From the NCBI RefSeq assembly GCF_013376105.1, contig NZ_JAAMFM010000039.1, positions 1 through 36,492 of the forward strand: a stretch of 36,492 nucleotides of DNA, written 5' to 3'. The DNA comes from Arthrobacter wenxiniae. Lineage in GTDB: Bacteria > Actinomycetota > Actinomycetes > Actinomycetales > Micrococcaceae. Position 1 is the first letter of the stretch. Each line of letters begins with the position of its first letter. A program made the translations under genes and the position numbers. Below, piece by piece: positions 15,795 to 26,351 of the stretch. The notes under the pieces are model-generated. The model was not told where the DNA came from and did not search any database. It saw nothing but the letters and a program-made list of their open reading frames with translations.

Positions 15795-16145
15795 ATGGAT
15801 GGCTCCCTGGTAGCTGTTTGGCTGCCCGTGATCGTCCTTATCCCTTTCATGGGTATTTGGGGATATAGCGTCGTCGACTTCAGCCGTACCGACGAACAAG
15901 ACATGCGCACGTTTTCCAAGGAGATTTGGATCGTATTCTTGATCTTGGGAAGTGTCGTCGGCGGAATTGGGCGGCTTCTGGCTGGAAGACCTGTCATCCG
16001 CCAACTCTCCGCCGGCGAGGCAACGCCAGCCGGTGGCCGCGCACACGAGGACACCCCCACCACCGGACACGGCACTGTGCCTTGGGTAACCGCGCCAGAC
16101 GGAGCCGGAGTGGCCGCGAAGTTGAAAGACTCCGGTTTTCTCTGA
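15795..16145 (+). CDS. Small membrane protein with PLDc_N-like domain
   Basis: With ATG 15795 the protein is 116 residues. Two hydrophobic segments (about residues 5-25 and 42-62) flank YSVVDFSRTDEQDMRTFSKE. This is the pattern of the phospholipase D nuclease N-terminal (PLDc_N) membrane domain, common as a free-standing protein in Actinobacteria. The remaining 50 residues are polar. The frame is open further upstream (to 15669), but the domain fits the later start. Function is unknown and no ribosome binding site is obvious. Confidence 0.6.
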   Translation: MDGSLVAVWLPVIVLIPFMGIWGYSVVDFSRTDEQDMRTFSKEIWIVFLILGSVVGGIGRLLAGRPVIRQLSAGEATPAGGRAHEDTPTTGHGTVPWVTAPDGAGVAAKLKDSGFL

Positions 16146-16632
16146 GCTCGACCGTCACCGGGATTGGCTCATTGGCCACGGTCACGCCATGGGACCATGC
16201 ACGAAGGAGAACCGTCCTACTGCACCCGCGATCCAATGCCAGTCCTGCCGCGGAACCTACGCCCGGCGTCCGCAAGACAAGGCGGCGAGTCGGCTGTCTG
16301 ATCTGGGCCCACGCCCGCGAGGGACCCGCTGGGAGTTTGCGAGCAGTGGGAGCGGGTGGGGAACGACGGCGGCTGCCGGGCTTCCGCTGGGAGCCCGGCA
16401 GCCGCCGACGTGCTTCGGCAACGCCGCAGCACCTTCCGAGGCTCTCGGTGATTGGTACCCAGCCACGACCTTGAAGTACATCGCCCGGGAGTGCAGTATC
16501 TAACATCTCGAAGTTGGGGAGTGGCCCGGCCAGACCCGCCGGTCGATCCCCAATCGCTCCCCAGCCTCACGGGGCCGCCCGGGGCCCCAGGTCGAGACCG
16601 GGCTATGCTCTAAATGGAAAGAGGAGGAGCCC
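16146..16632. other. Intergenic region with a strong hairpin
   Basis: No convincing gene is seen in this stretch. Open frames on both strands are antisense-type GC-rich shadows without motifs. The main feature is the perfect hairpin at 16367-16407 listed separately. Confidence 0.4.
16367..16407. terminator. Perfect 16-bp GC-rich hairpin
   Basis: CGGCGGCTGCCGGGCT (16367-16382) is perfectly complementary to AGCCCGGCAGCCGCCG (16392-16407), with a nine-base loop. There is no U-run. It lies about 220 bases after the PLDc_N-like gene and may terminate transcription in either direction. Confidence 0.5.
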
Positions 16633-17031
16633 ATGCCAACCTTCGGCACGCCGTCGCACATTGACCTGTCAGTATCCGATGCTGAGGGCAGCGCCCAGTG
16701 GTATTGCGAGGTGCTTGGCCTGCGGCGTGTACGCCGGGTCGACCTCGACAACCGCATCATGATCGTCCTGCGGCATCAGCCGACGGGATTGATCATCGGG
16801 CTCAACCAACACAAAGTGGTGCCGGTCGGCCGCTTCGATGACCGGAATGTGGGGCTGGACCACATCGGCTTCAACGTCGCCGAACGGGCAGACCTGGACG
16901 CTTGGCAGAAGGAACTTGCGGACCGGGGCGTGGTCCACTCCCCCGCCGAAGACACGGCCAACGGCGCGGCCCTGGTGTTCCGCGATCCCGACAACATCCA
17001 ACTCGAATTCTGGTGGACCCGGCCCCAATGA
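16633..17031 (+). CDS. VOC-family protein (glyoxalase/bleomycin-resistance-like)
   Basis: The 132-residue protein starts at ATG 16633 behind a strong AGAGGAGGAG site. It shows the paired beta-alpha-beta-beta-beta modules of the vicinal oxygen chelate fold. His9 lies in PSHIDLSVSD, LDHIGFNVAERADLDAW begins the second module, and FRDPDNIQLEFW near the end supplies the usual Glu ligand. The metal-ligand positions (His, His, Glu) are present, so it may be a metal-dependent lyase, isomerase or dioxygenase. A thiol-adduct or resistance role is possible, but the substrate is not known. It stands alone. Confidence 0.85.
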   Translation: MPTFGTPSHIDLSVSDAEGSAQWYCEVLGLRRVRRVDLDNRIMIVLRHQPTGLIIGLNQHKVVPVGRFDDRNVGLDHIGFNVAERADLDAWQKELADRGVVHSPAEDTANGAALVFRDPDNIQLEFWWTRPQ

Positions 17032-17888
17032 TGGCGGGGTCATTTCACGCGCTGCGGCAGCCCGACCGGGCAATGGCGCCGAGCGGGTGCGCAACCAGGG
17101 CGTGGTCATCACAGTATTCCAAGGCAGCGGCAAGGTAGCCTGCGCCGTCGCAACGGCACTCTCCCAGGACCCTCGCCTCAGCCCAAACAGCGGCACCGCC
17201 CCAAAGCCCTCACCACGGCTACCGTAGACCGACAGCCACCCACCTCAACAGGGGGTACTTAAGAGATACAAGCCGTATTGGCCTTGATCGAGGATGCAGC
17301 GTCGGCCGTTGCGTCGCTGACCTCGTAACAGGAACCACCCCAACAATGCGAAACTGAAGCTCGCCGTTATCAACGGTGCGACCGCCTTGCAATAGGAACC
17401 AATGGTGGCAGTCCCATAGCGGGCGATCCGCTCGTCGTCCCGCAAGGGGTGTGTCCGGAGTGCCACTTTGGAACGTCCCGTAAGCGGGTCCCTCACCAGA
17501 CAAACGACCCCCTGACCTGCGCTATTGCTTGAGCAGCTGGCGGAGTGTCCGCTTGCCCCGTCCGGTGACCCGTCCCGGTGACCGGGCAACATACGGTACG
17601 TTCCTGCCACGCAGTGATTCGCGCTCCGGCGAATCTATTTTGAGTTCGCAGCTTGACGGCTCAAAACGATCGTGTTTCTTACGGCTTCTGCTCCATTGTC
17701 GGTCCCGCGAACAGTGGGAATTGGCCGACTTTTCCATCGACTCCCGCAGGCAAACCGGCACCAAAAGACCCCTTCGCGGCAGGCCAAGGCAATCGGGCCA
17801 GCCCGAGCCAAACCACCCCCTGATATACGACTTGACCTTGCATGAGTACAGGGCGGGTGAAGGAGCTTGGGTGCGGTGAAAGCCGTCT
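17032..17888. other. Long intergenic stretch, no confident gene
   Basis: About 850 bases contain overlapping open frames on the minus strand (for example 17245-17610, with one hydrophobic segment LITASFSFALLGWFLL). They lack ribosome binding sites and recognisable domains. The sequence may be degenerate coding DNA, but nothing firm can be assigned. Confidence 0.35.
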
Positions 17889-18611
17889 TTACACGATTCC
17901 GGTAGCTCCGAGCAAGGTACCGACAAGGTAGGTCGCTGCAAGGGCCAGCGCACCGCCCACGACGAGCCGGATGGCGGCGACACGCTTGGAGCTTCCACCG
18001 ATGTAGGCACTAAGCATTCCGGCGAGGCCCAATGCAACCAAGACCGCCACAAACGTCACCGGGACGCGCCACCCCGCTGGAGGGAGCAATATGGCAAGCA
18101 TCGGCAAGATGGCACCAACCGCAAACGCCGCGGCCGAGGCATAGGCCGCGTGCCAGGGGTTGACGACTTCGGCTTCATCGATGTTCAGCTCCGCCGAGAG
18201 GTGGGCTGCCAGGGCATCATGTTCGGTGAGTTCCTGGGCCACCCGGGCCGCGGTTTCCCGGCTCATGCCCTTAGCCTGGTAGATGCCGGCAAGTTCAGCC
18301 AATTCGGATTCGGGGTCCTCGGCGAGCTCCCGGCGTTCCTTCTCGATCAGTGCGTGTTGGCTATCGCGCTGGCTGCTCACCGACACATATTCGCCCAGAG
18401 CCATGGAAATTGCGCCGCCGACGACGGCCGCCATGCCAGCGACCAGGATCGGGGCCGGGGCGTTGGTGACCCCGGCAACGCCGACGACCGTCGCGGCAAC
18501 AGAGACAATTCCGTCGTTGGCGCCCAGCACTCCGGCGCGAAGCCAATTCAGGCGAGCAGCGAAGTTCGCGTTGTGAGGTTCATTGGGATGGGTATTCGTC
18601 GACTCCGTCAT
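17889..18611 (-). CDS. VIT1/CCC1-family iron/manganese transporter
   Basis: With ATG 18611 the protein is 240 residues. The N-terminal part WLRAGVLGANDGIVSVAATV is the VIT-family first-helix signature, followed by AAVVGGAISMALGEYVSVSS. A charged cytoplasmic loop of about 60 residues (ELAEDPESELAELAGIYQAK, then ETAARVAQELTEHDALAAH) corresponds to the Fe/Mn-binding region of VIT1. Three C-terminal helices complete the protein. Members export Fe2+ or Mn2+ from the cytosol and protect against metal excess. The open frame extends 25 codons upstream, but the later ATG gives the usual family N-terminus. Confidence 0.85.
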   Translation of the reverse strand: MTESTNTHPNEPHNANFAARLNWLRAGVLGANDGIVSVAATVVGVAGVTNAPAPILVAGMAAVVGGAISMALGEYVSVSSQRDSQHALIEKERRELAEDPESELAELAGIYQAKGMSRETAARVAQELTEHDALAAHLSAELNIDEAEVVNPWHAAYASAAAFAVGAILPMLAILLPPAGWRVPVTFVAVLVALGLAGMLSAYIGGSSKRVAAIRLVVGGALALAATYLVGTLLGATGIV

Positions 18612-18772
18612 GACATCAGCTAACCACCCGCAGCACCCATGCCACCGCAACAGCCGATTTAAGACACGACCGCCTGTTGCCGTCACCCACGACGGCGCTC
18701 CCTTGCCTGTCGCGGAGAAGTCACCTCGCCGGTGACGGGTCTGTCAAGTTTTCCGTCTAATTGGTTTTGATG

Positions 18773-18876
18773 TTATTTCTTGCCGGCGGACAGGCGTCCG
18801 TCGAAGGTGACTTCGAAGGCGTTGAGTGCGGCGATTTCGGCCAGAACGATCCAAGTGAACTTGAATCCCGGAAAGC
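18773..18876 (-). pseudogene. Possible transposase C-terminal remnant
   Basis: On the minus strand, a short frame ending at 18773 reads FPGFKFTWIVLAEIAALNAF then EVTFDGRLSAGKK. The LNAF-x-x-TF-x-GRL ending is like the C-terminus of IS256-type (mutator) transposases. Only about 33 residues are plausible and no upstream catalytic region is seen, so it would be a short scar. The assignment is weak. Confidence 0.3.
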
Positions 18877-19430
18877 AGCCCGCGGGCACGGTCTGAGTTG
18901 ACGTCATCAGGGTCAGACCAAGCCGGCTCCGGTGGAACCTTCTGTGGGGGCTGCCTGGCTGTGGCCCGGAAGGAGGCCGACTCGACGGACGCGGCGGATG
19001 TCTGTCAGAACTTCCTTGTAGGGTCGATGGTGAAGTGGCCAACCGTCCCCCAACAGCTTGGCCACTTCTCGATTTGGCAACCGTGAACTGCGGCCAGGTG
19101 CGGGCATGTTCCCCATGGGCAGTCCTGAACGCCAACAAGGACCCTACTGGACAGATACTTAAGCATCCGTCCTGAACGACCTTGAAAGTTTCCGGCACCG
19201 GCGTTCGGATCACCCCCGTCATCCCTGCGCCGCGCGGGCGTAAGAAATCCGCAACCTCCCCGTCGTGGCCCCGGCTGGGTAGTTCGCTGGTTCACCCGCG
19301 GCCGGCCTTCCACACCATTCCGACAAGGCCGCCCACGGGAACCAAGGATTTGGCGCCGCCGCATTGAAAGTCTTCCAGGACCTGCTCCCGGTGCAGGCCG
19401 GCCAAGGGGGTGCTTGTCGACCGGACCCAT
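18877..19430. other. Intergenic region with an 11-bp inverted repeat
   Basis: No gene is recognised. GAAGTGGCCAA (19032-19042) and TTGGCCACTTC (19058-19068) form a perfect inverted repeat with a 15-base loop. It could be a hairpin or regulator site, but no intact gene begins next to it. Confidence 0.4.
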
Positions 19431-19483
19431 GCTCACCCTCACGCAGCCGTCGGCCCGAGGGACTGCGTCAGGTGACGGTGAGC
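19431..19483 (-). terminator. Imperfect hairpin overlapping the cupredoxin gene 3' end
   Basis: GCTCACC, TCAC and ACGCAG segments at 19431-19446 pair with CTGCGT, GTGA and GGTGAGC at 19463-19483, across the stop codon of the cupredoxin gene. It is a likely transcription end for the SHOCT-cupredoxin pair. Confidence 0.35.
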
Positions 19484-20025
19484 AGGGTGTACATGCCAGC
19501 GGCGTAATGGCCGGCGAAGTTGCACAGCAGTTCATAGCGTCCCGGCGGGAGGTTCACGCTGACCCAGCCGGAGGTGCGGGGCAGGATCCCCTGCCCCGCA
19601 CCCTCGGCACAGGTGGCCGAGGCTTCGCCAAGGCTGCCTGCCTCGTCGATCTTCCCGTTACCACCGATGGGCCGGGTGCCTGTCATCTGTTCTCCGGTCA
19701 GTGGCAGGATCACCATCTCATGGGTGTACCGGCCCACGTTGGTGACCAGGAACCTCACTGAGCCGTGGGTAACAGTGGCATGGTCGGCGGTCAGCCCCAT
19801 GCCACCCATTCTTCCCGGGCCACCCATCATGGGACCAGCCATGTCTGTCGTGGTGACGTTGACGATGGTTCCAGCGCTTCCCGGTGCGGCACAACCCGTG
19901 CCACCAGCAAGGCCGGCGCCGATCCGTTGCTGGCCCAGGAAGGCGACGGCGGCGATGGACAGCACTGTGAGGGCCAGCGTGGCAAGGACTCCAACCAGCA
20001 GCTGGCTTCGGGACAGCGGTGTCAT
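19468..20025 (-). CDS. Membrane-anchored cupredoxin (sulfocyanin/plastocyanin-like)
   Basis: The 185-residue protein has an N-terminal hydrophobic segment (about residues 9-30) and a Gly/Met-rich linker (MAGPMMGGPGRMGGMG). A cupredoxin domain follows. Type 1 copper ligands are visible: His102 in RYTHEM, and Cys168, His173 and Met178 in CNFAGHYAAGM, spaced C-x4-H-x4-M. It is probably exported and membrane-anchored, binding copper for electron transfer or copper handling. Its start overlaps the stop of the SHOCT gene by four bases, so both are translated together. The Met-rich linker may add copper-binding capacity. Confidence 0.75.
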   Translation of the reverse strand: MTPLSRSQLLVGVLATLALTVLSIAAVAFLGQQRIGAGLAGGTGCAAPGSAGTIVNVTTTDMAGPMMGGPGRMGGMGLTADHATVTHGSVRFLVTNVGRYTHEMVILPLTGEQMTGTRPIGGNGKIDEAGSLGEASATCAEGAGQGILPRTSGWVSVNLPPGRYELLCNFAGHYAAGMYTLLTVT

Positions 20026-20285
20026 AGCTTCCGCCTGAGGGCCGCCCGTCGCGCGGCGAGCTCCGTTTCGTCGGTTTCCCCACGGGCAAATCGTTCGTTA
20101 AGGATTCGTTCGGCCTCGTCACGGGGCGCACCAGTGAGGCCATGGGGTCCAGGTCCATCCTGGCCCCGGCCGCGACGGAGAAGCACGATCACCACGGTGA
20201 CCAGGCCTCCCCAGAAGAGCATCATCACCAGTGCCATCAGTACCCGTGCCCCGGCTCCCCCACCGCCATCCCATCCGTACATCAT
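20022..20285 (-). CDS. SHOCT-domain small membrane protein
   Basis: This 87-residue protein has one membrane segment (about residues 14-37, MALVMMLFWGGLVTVVIVLL) and a C-terminal SHOCT motif (DEAERILNERFARGETDETE). Tandem ATGs start it, preceded on the minus strand by AGGAGTGAGG. SHOCT proteins are small, usually of unknown function, and often accompany metal-related membrane genes. It is co-translated with the cupredoxin through an ATGA overlap, which suggests a joint copper-related role. Confidence 0.75.
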   Translation of the reverse strand: MMYGWDGGGGAGARVLMALVMMLFWGGLVTVVIVLLRRGRGQDGPGPHGLTGAPRDEAERILNERFARGETDETELAARRAALRRKL

Positions 20286-20752
20286 GTGAAATCCTCACTC
20301 CTGGCCTATAGACGAAGTCTCACCCACTGCCGAACCACAGTGAAGGGCCCTTTGGCCCTGAAAGCCCTAGGTCGGCACTGACAGTTGTTGTACTCATTGC
20401 CCTCTTGCACGACTCAACCGTGGCGCTTCACCAACGGTCGTATTGCAGGTATTGGCAGACAGCACAGCGGCTGACCCCAGAATTGCGTGCGATATCAGTG
20501 ACGGGGACAGGGGCACATGCGGCATTGTTCAGAACCAGGGCCCCGAGGTAGTCCTCAGGTTCCTGGGCCAGGACGTGGGGTGGCGGGGCAGATGCGGTGA
20601 CGGTCCATCACCGGTACCGATCTCGATGACGGCACGCCAAAGTCCGGCGAGCAAGCACCTGAGGTCCTGGATTCCTTTGTTTGCGCACCGAAGCCGCCAC
20701 CGCGCAGGTGACGGCCCCCTGCTCCGACGGCGACGGGTGCTGTGCGTCACTG
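20286..20752. other. Intergenic region with a possible HTH-like remnant
   Basis: On the minus strand, a frame ending at 20428 reads VPVTDIARNSGVSRCAVCQY near its end. This resembles a helix-turn-helix, as at the C-terminus of resolvases. There is no start codon or ribosome binding site, and the open stretch covers only about 50-60 codons, so at most it is a degenerate scar. Confidence 0.25.
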
Positions 20753-21163
20753 TCAGGAGGGGGCGAGGGCGGCCAAGGCGGCGTGGAGCCGTGTGCCGGC
20801 GTCGTCGGCGATCTCACGAACTGCCGGGTAAGCGCTGAGCTGGACCATGGGCTGCGGGTCGATGGCCTCGATGGTGGTTTCGGTGGCGTCGTGGCCGCGT
20901 CGGACGACCACGTTGCAGGGCAGCAGGGCCCCCAGGGCTGGTTCGGCGGACAGGGCCCGGCGGGCCAGTGCCGGATTGCAGGCACCCGGGATGACATAGT
21001 CGCCCAGGGCGTCGGCGGCCTCGGCGCCGAGCTTGGCGGCAAAGGTCGCACGGACGTCGATCTCAGAGAGAATGCCAAATCCTTGCTCGGCGAGAGCCTC
21101 GCGGGTGCGCTGCACGGCCTTCTCCCAGGCCAGCGGGACGGTGACAGCGTGCGTACCGCTCAT
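20753..21163 (-). CDS. DUF302 domain-containing protein
   Basis: With ATG 21163 the protein is 136 residues and shows the DUF302 pattern: AVQRTREALAEQGFGILSEI with DVRATF, IPGACNPALARRAL and LLPCNVVVR. The Cys in GACNP and the Cys in LLPCNV are the conserved cysteines of this family. The function of DUF302 is unknown; members occur with heavy-metal and reactive-sulfur genes. It lies 31 bases downstream of the CstR-like gene on the same strand and is probably co-transcribed from the promoter carrying palindrome 21491-21508. A role in the sulfur-stress response follows from context only. Confidence 0.8.
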   Translation of the reverse strand: MSGTHAVTVPLAWEKAVQRTREALAEQGFGILSEIDVRATFAAKLGAEAADALGDYVIPGACNPALARRALSAEPALGALLPCNVVVRRGHDATETTIEAIDPQPMVQLSAYPAVREIADDAGTRLHAALAALAPS

Positions 21164-21194
21164 GGCCGCTCCTGCAAGGTCGGCGGGGCGCGCC

Positions 21195-23056
<1,862 letters not shown>

Positions 23057-23089
23057 TCCAGGCACCACCTGAAGCAAATGACTGACTCA

Positions 23090-23127
23090 CGTTGGCGGCG
23101 GTCCGGGACACCGGGCCGCCGCCAACG
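23090..23127 (+). terminator. Hairpin between cstB-like and MFS genes
   Basis: CGTTGGCGGCGG (23090-23101) is perfectly complementary to CCGCCGCCAACG (23116-23127) with a 14-base loop. It lies between the dioxygenase stop and the MFS start and could reduce read-through into the transporter. There is no U-run. Confidence 0.5.
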
Positions 23128-23154
23128 CATGTCCCGGACGAGCGGAGTACACAG

Positions 23155-24459
23155 ATGACGCCCGGTAGCGCCGCACTACCCCAAGACCGTGCCGTCCGGA
23201 GGGATACCCCACGACGCACCGGCCTCTCGCTGGGCCTGCGACAGAACCTGGCCCAGTTCATGCTCCTCGTCGCCGTCAACGCCCTGGTCGGCGGCACGCT
23301 CGGCCAGGAACGCACCGTGCTGCCCCTGCTGGCCGGTCAGGTCTTGCACCTGGACCTCTACACCCCCGCCCTGACCTACATCCTGGCGTTCGGGCTGGCC
23401 AAGGCCGGCACCAACTATTTTGCCGGCACCCTCTCGGACCGCTACGGCCGCAAACCGGTCCTCGTGACCGGCTGGATCATTGCCCTCCCGGTCCCGTTGT
23501 TGCTGATCTTCGGACCTTCCTGGGGCTGGATCGTCGCAGCCAACGTTGTCCTGGGCATCAGCCAGGGCCTGACCTGGTCCACCACTGTGGTCATGAAGAT
23601 GGACCTCGTCGGCCCCTCCCGGCGCGGCCTGGCCATGGGCCTGAACGAGGCCGCCGGATACCTCGGCGTCGCCGCCACAGCCCTGGCTACCGGCTACATC
23701 GCCGCCAACTACGGGCTCCGCCCGGGACCGTTGCTGCTCGGCGCTGCCTACATCGCCGTAGGCCTGGGCCTCTCTGTCTTCGCGGTGAAGGAAACCCGGG
23801 ACCACGCCAGACTGGAGGCCGCCAACCACACCTCCGCCCACGCCGACGCCCACGGGGAGCTGGGGAACCGGGAAATCTTCACCCTCACCAGCTTCCGGGA
23901 CAAGTCGCTGTCCTCGGTCAGCCAGGCCGGCATGGTCAACAACCTCAACGACGGCCTCTCGTGGGGTTTGTTCCCCGTGCTCTTCGCCGCCGCCGGACTG
24001 AGCATCGACAGGATCGGCATCCTCGCCGCCGTCTACCCGGCCGTCTGGGGCGCGGGCCAGCTCGTCACCGGGGCCCTGTCGGACAAGTACGGCCGCAAAT
24101 GGCTGATCGTCGGCGGCATGCTCGTCCAGGCAGTCGCACTGGGAATGATCGCCCTCGGAACCGGCTTCGGGATCTGGCTTGCCGCCGCCATCCTCCTGGG
24201 CCTGGGAACGGCCATGGTCTACCCCACCCTGCTGGCAGCCATCGGCGACGTCGCCCACCCGGCCTGGCGGGCCCGCTCGGTCGGCATCTACCGGCTCTGG
24301 CGCGACGGCGGATTCGCCGTCGGCGCCCTCCTAGCCGGCATCCTCGCGGACGCCTTCGGCATCCCGACAGCCGTCGCCGCCGTGGGCGCTCTCACCGCAC
24401 TCTCGGGAATCCTCGTGGCTGTCCGGATGCGCGCCACAGACCACCAACGCGCCGGCTAA
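23155..24459 (+). CDS. MFS transporter in the persulfide operon
   Basis: With ATG 23155 the protein has 434 residues; GGAG lies seven bases upstream. An earlier in-frame start at 23092 falls inside the hairpin and is unlikely. Twelve membrane segments are visible. The MFS loop motif occurs twice, as GTLSDRYGRKPV (between helices 2 and 3) and GALSDKYGRKWL in the second half, showing the six-plus-six repeat. It follows the CstB-like gene by 98 bases and probably shares its CstR-controlled promoter. Export of a sulfur oxyanion or organic persulfide product would fit the context, but no substrate motif is seen. Confidence 0.85.
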   Translation: MTPGSAALPQDRAVRRDTPRRTGLSLGLRQNLAQFMLLVAVNALVGGTLGQERTVLPLLAGQVLHLDLYTPALTYILAFGLAKAGTNYFAGTLSDRYGRKPVLVTGWIIALPVPLLLIFGPSWGWIVAANVVLGISQGLTWSTTVVMKMDLVGPSRRGLAMGLNEAAGYLGVAATALATGYIAANYGLRPGPLLLGAAYIAVGLGLSVFAVKETRDHARLEAANHTSAHADAHGELGNREIFTLTSFRDKSLSSVSQAGMVNNLNDGLSWGLFPVLFAAAGLSIDRIGILAAVYPAVWGAGQLVTGALSDKYGRKWLIVGGMLVQAVALGMIALGTGFGIWLAAAILLGLGTAMVYPTLLAAIGDVAHPAWRARSVGIYRLWRDGGFAVGALLAGILADAFGIPTAVAAVGALTALSGILVAVRMRATDHQRAG

Positions 24460-24904
24460 GAACGAGCACTGGCACCAGTACGGACCACCAGCACCGGGCA
24501 ATGGGCCTGGTGCAGCGTGAGGCTTGATACCGAGGCCAGGAGCATTCCTGCGAAACCGCCATGACCACGCGATCCGACGACCAAGAGGTCTGCCCCGGCG
24601 GCCGCCTTGGGGAGAACTTCCGCTGGATGCCCCTCCGTCACCTCACCGGTGACCCCCGCCCCGGCCTCGGATGGCCGCCGCATCGCATCAGCATGTGCAC
24701 GCCGGGCGTTGTCCCCAAACGCCTCAGGGTCCCCAGCCTTGCCGGCGGCGTCCCCTATGACGGGAAGTGCCACGCCATGACAACGTGGACCTGCCGGGAC
24801 CGCAATCGCGCCTCTTCAGGGGCCCATTCAAGAGCTGCCACCGACGAGTCCGACCCGTCGACCCTGACAACAATTCGGAAAAACCGCTTCTGCCACCATC
24901 ATTC
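24456..24904 (-). pseudogene. Universal stress protein (UspA type), frameshifted
   Basis: The C-terminal half is in one frame (ending at 24456): EVLPKAAAGADLLVVGSRGH, GGFAGMLLASVSSLTLHQAH, CPVLVVR. The G-x2-G-x9-S/T ATP-binding pattern of UspA is visible. The N-terminal half is in another frame (RIVVRVDGSDSSVAALEWAP, EEARLRSRQVHVVMAWHFP) and stops near 24755. A single-base shift at about 24750-24760 separates the halves. The ATG pair with GGAGG at about 24904 is in yet another frame, suggesting a second lesion near the start. The gene is probably inactive unless the shift is a sequencing error. It converges on the MFS gene, overlapping by four bases. Confidence 0.65.
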
Positions 24905-25091
24905 CTCCCTATATGGAAACCGTGTCTTCGCGGCACGACGTGCAAAGCCGCCAGTTCCCTGCCAGCCGGAGGGTGCAGGAATTCCAAGAGTTCCGTCTGC
25001 GGGAAGCCCCACCCGGGCACCTGGCTTCAGCCCAACATCGTTTCTCGAAGAACCCTCCTCGACCGTCATGGCACCGCAACTCCGGTCCGGT

Positions 25092-26188
25092 TCAGACACG
25101 GCCTGTGAGGATCAGGTTCCAGTACATGAACGGCAGGCCTTAGCGTTTTAGCAGCCACATGTCACCGCGTTCCTTGGTGCTGTCAATAAAGGGATGGCTG
25201 GGAGCCGGCCGGAGTGGATAATCGAACTCCGCGAGCAGCATCTTGGCGCGAGCCGTTGTCAGCGGGCAGGAGGAGTATCCGCTATACCGGGCCGCGGGAA
25301 CTGCCCCGTTGATGGCGACCAGAAGACTTTTCACCAGCACCGGGGCCTGATTTCGGACTGCCGCCCCGGTTTTTGAGTTCGGTGTGGATCCGGCATCACC
25401 CAGGGCAAGGATTTCGGGATGGCGGACGTGTTGCACGGTGGTACTGTCCACCTCGACGCATCCGGCCGGGTTGGCCGGATCGGCCAGCGGTGTGCGCTTA
25501 AGCCAGTCGGGGCCGGCTGCGGCGGCGCTGCGTGCAGCAAATCGTAGTGCAGCGATTCCCTGGTCCCTTCTTAGTTGTCCGCAATGACCGCGGTCCGGGA
25601 GGAATGATCCACTTCCACCATTTCGCTGTGGAAGCGGACCTCGATTCCATCATCGGCCACCACGCGGTCGAGTCCATCGGAGAAGACCTTGACCCCGAAC
25701 ATGACCGGCGTCAGAAGAACCAACACCACACGGGTGTCCTCCAGCTCCCCCTGGCTGCGCCAGAAGTCTGCCGCAAGGTAGGCAATCATCTGTGGAGCTC
25801 CGGCACATTTGATCGGCCCGGACGGCTGCGTAAAGACGGCCGTGCCTGAAGTCAGGTTCTTGATCATGTCCCAGGTCTTGGGGGCAAGGTCGTAGCGGTA
25901 GTTACTTGAGGCTGCAGGCGACTCGATGGCCCAGGCCATGCCGGGGACCTTGTCCCAGTCGAGCTGAATTCCCGGGCTGACCACGAGGTAGTCGTACGTA
26001 ACCGTCCCGCCGGAGGCGAGAACGACGCCTCCCCCAACCAGGGTCCACAAAGGCTGGTAGCAGTGCACGCCGCTTGGCTCGATCAGACCGATGTCAGTCC
26101 GTCCGGAATGACGGAGTCTCGCTGCGACACCCACACCGGCATTGCCGCCGCCAAGGATCAGAATCTCGTGATGGATGCCAATGCGCAA
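25092..26188 (-). pseudogene. sqr: Sulfide:quinone oxidoreductase, multiply disrupted
   Basis: From about TTG 26188 the minus strand encodes the FAD-binding start HHEILILGGGNAGVGVAARL, then CYQPLWTLVGGGV, YDYLVVSPGIQLDWDKVPG and GPIKCAGAPQMIAYLAAD, which are typical of type II sulfide:quinone oxidoreductases. Four lesions are seen: roughly 40 codons missing at about 26025 (between VGGGVV and LASGGTV), a stop at 25573-25571, a frameshift near 25510, and a stop at 25142-25140. After the last stop the original frame continues GLPFMYWNLILTGRV to TGA at 25094-25092. The enzyme would have oxidised H2S to persulfide at the membrane. A CstR-type operator lies just upstream of it. Confidence 0.8.
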
Positions 26189-26296
26189 ACCCTTCCGCTG
26201 AATCAAGCGCTGCCCCCAGGCCCACAGCGGGCTGGCACAGGATCTCCCGCTCCGGGACCTCAGCCGACCCTGTTCCACGTACTCAAGCCGCATACG

Positions 26297-26312
26297 ATAC
26301 CCCATGGGGTAT
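26297..26312. promoter_or_regulatory. CstR operator 3 (sqr remnant / Cys-rich peptide)
   Basis: ATACCCCATGGGGTAT is a perfect 16-bp palindrome between the minus-strand sqr remnant and the plus-strand 55-residue protein. On the plus strand TATACT (26310-26315) is a good -10 overlapping the operator edge, 37 bases before ATG 26352. Confidence 0.75.
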
Positions 26313-26351
26313 ACTGATAAGACCATCCAGCCAGCTAAAGGGAGTAACCAG

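Noticed and set aside
17245-18052. Overlapping minus-strand frames after the VIT gene, one with a hydrophobic segment
   Set aside because: No conserved motif, no ribosome binding site, and atypical composition; not enough for a gene call.
20428-20595. Helix-turn-helix-like reading on the minus strand (VTDIARNSGVSRCAVCQY)
   Set aside because: No start codon or ribosome binding site and only about 55 codons; kept only as a note under the intergenic region.
23176-24258. 360-codon open frame opposite the MFS transporter
   Set aside because: Low-complexity Gly/Asp/Gln-rich antisense shadow without a ribosome binding site.
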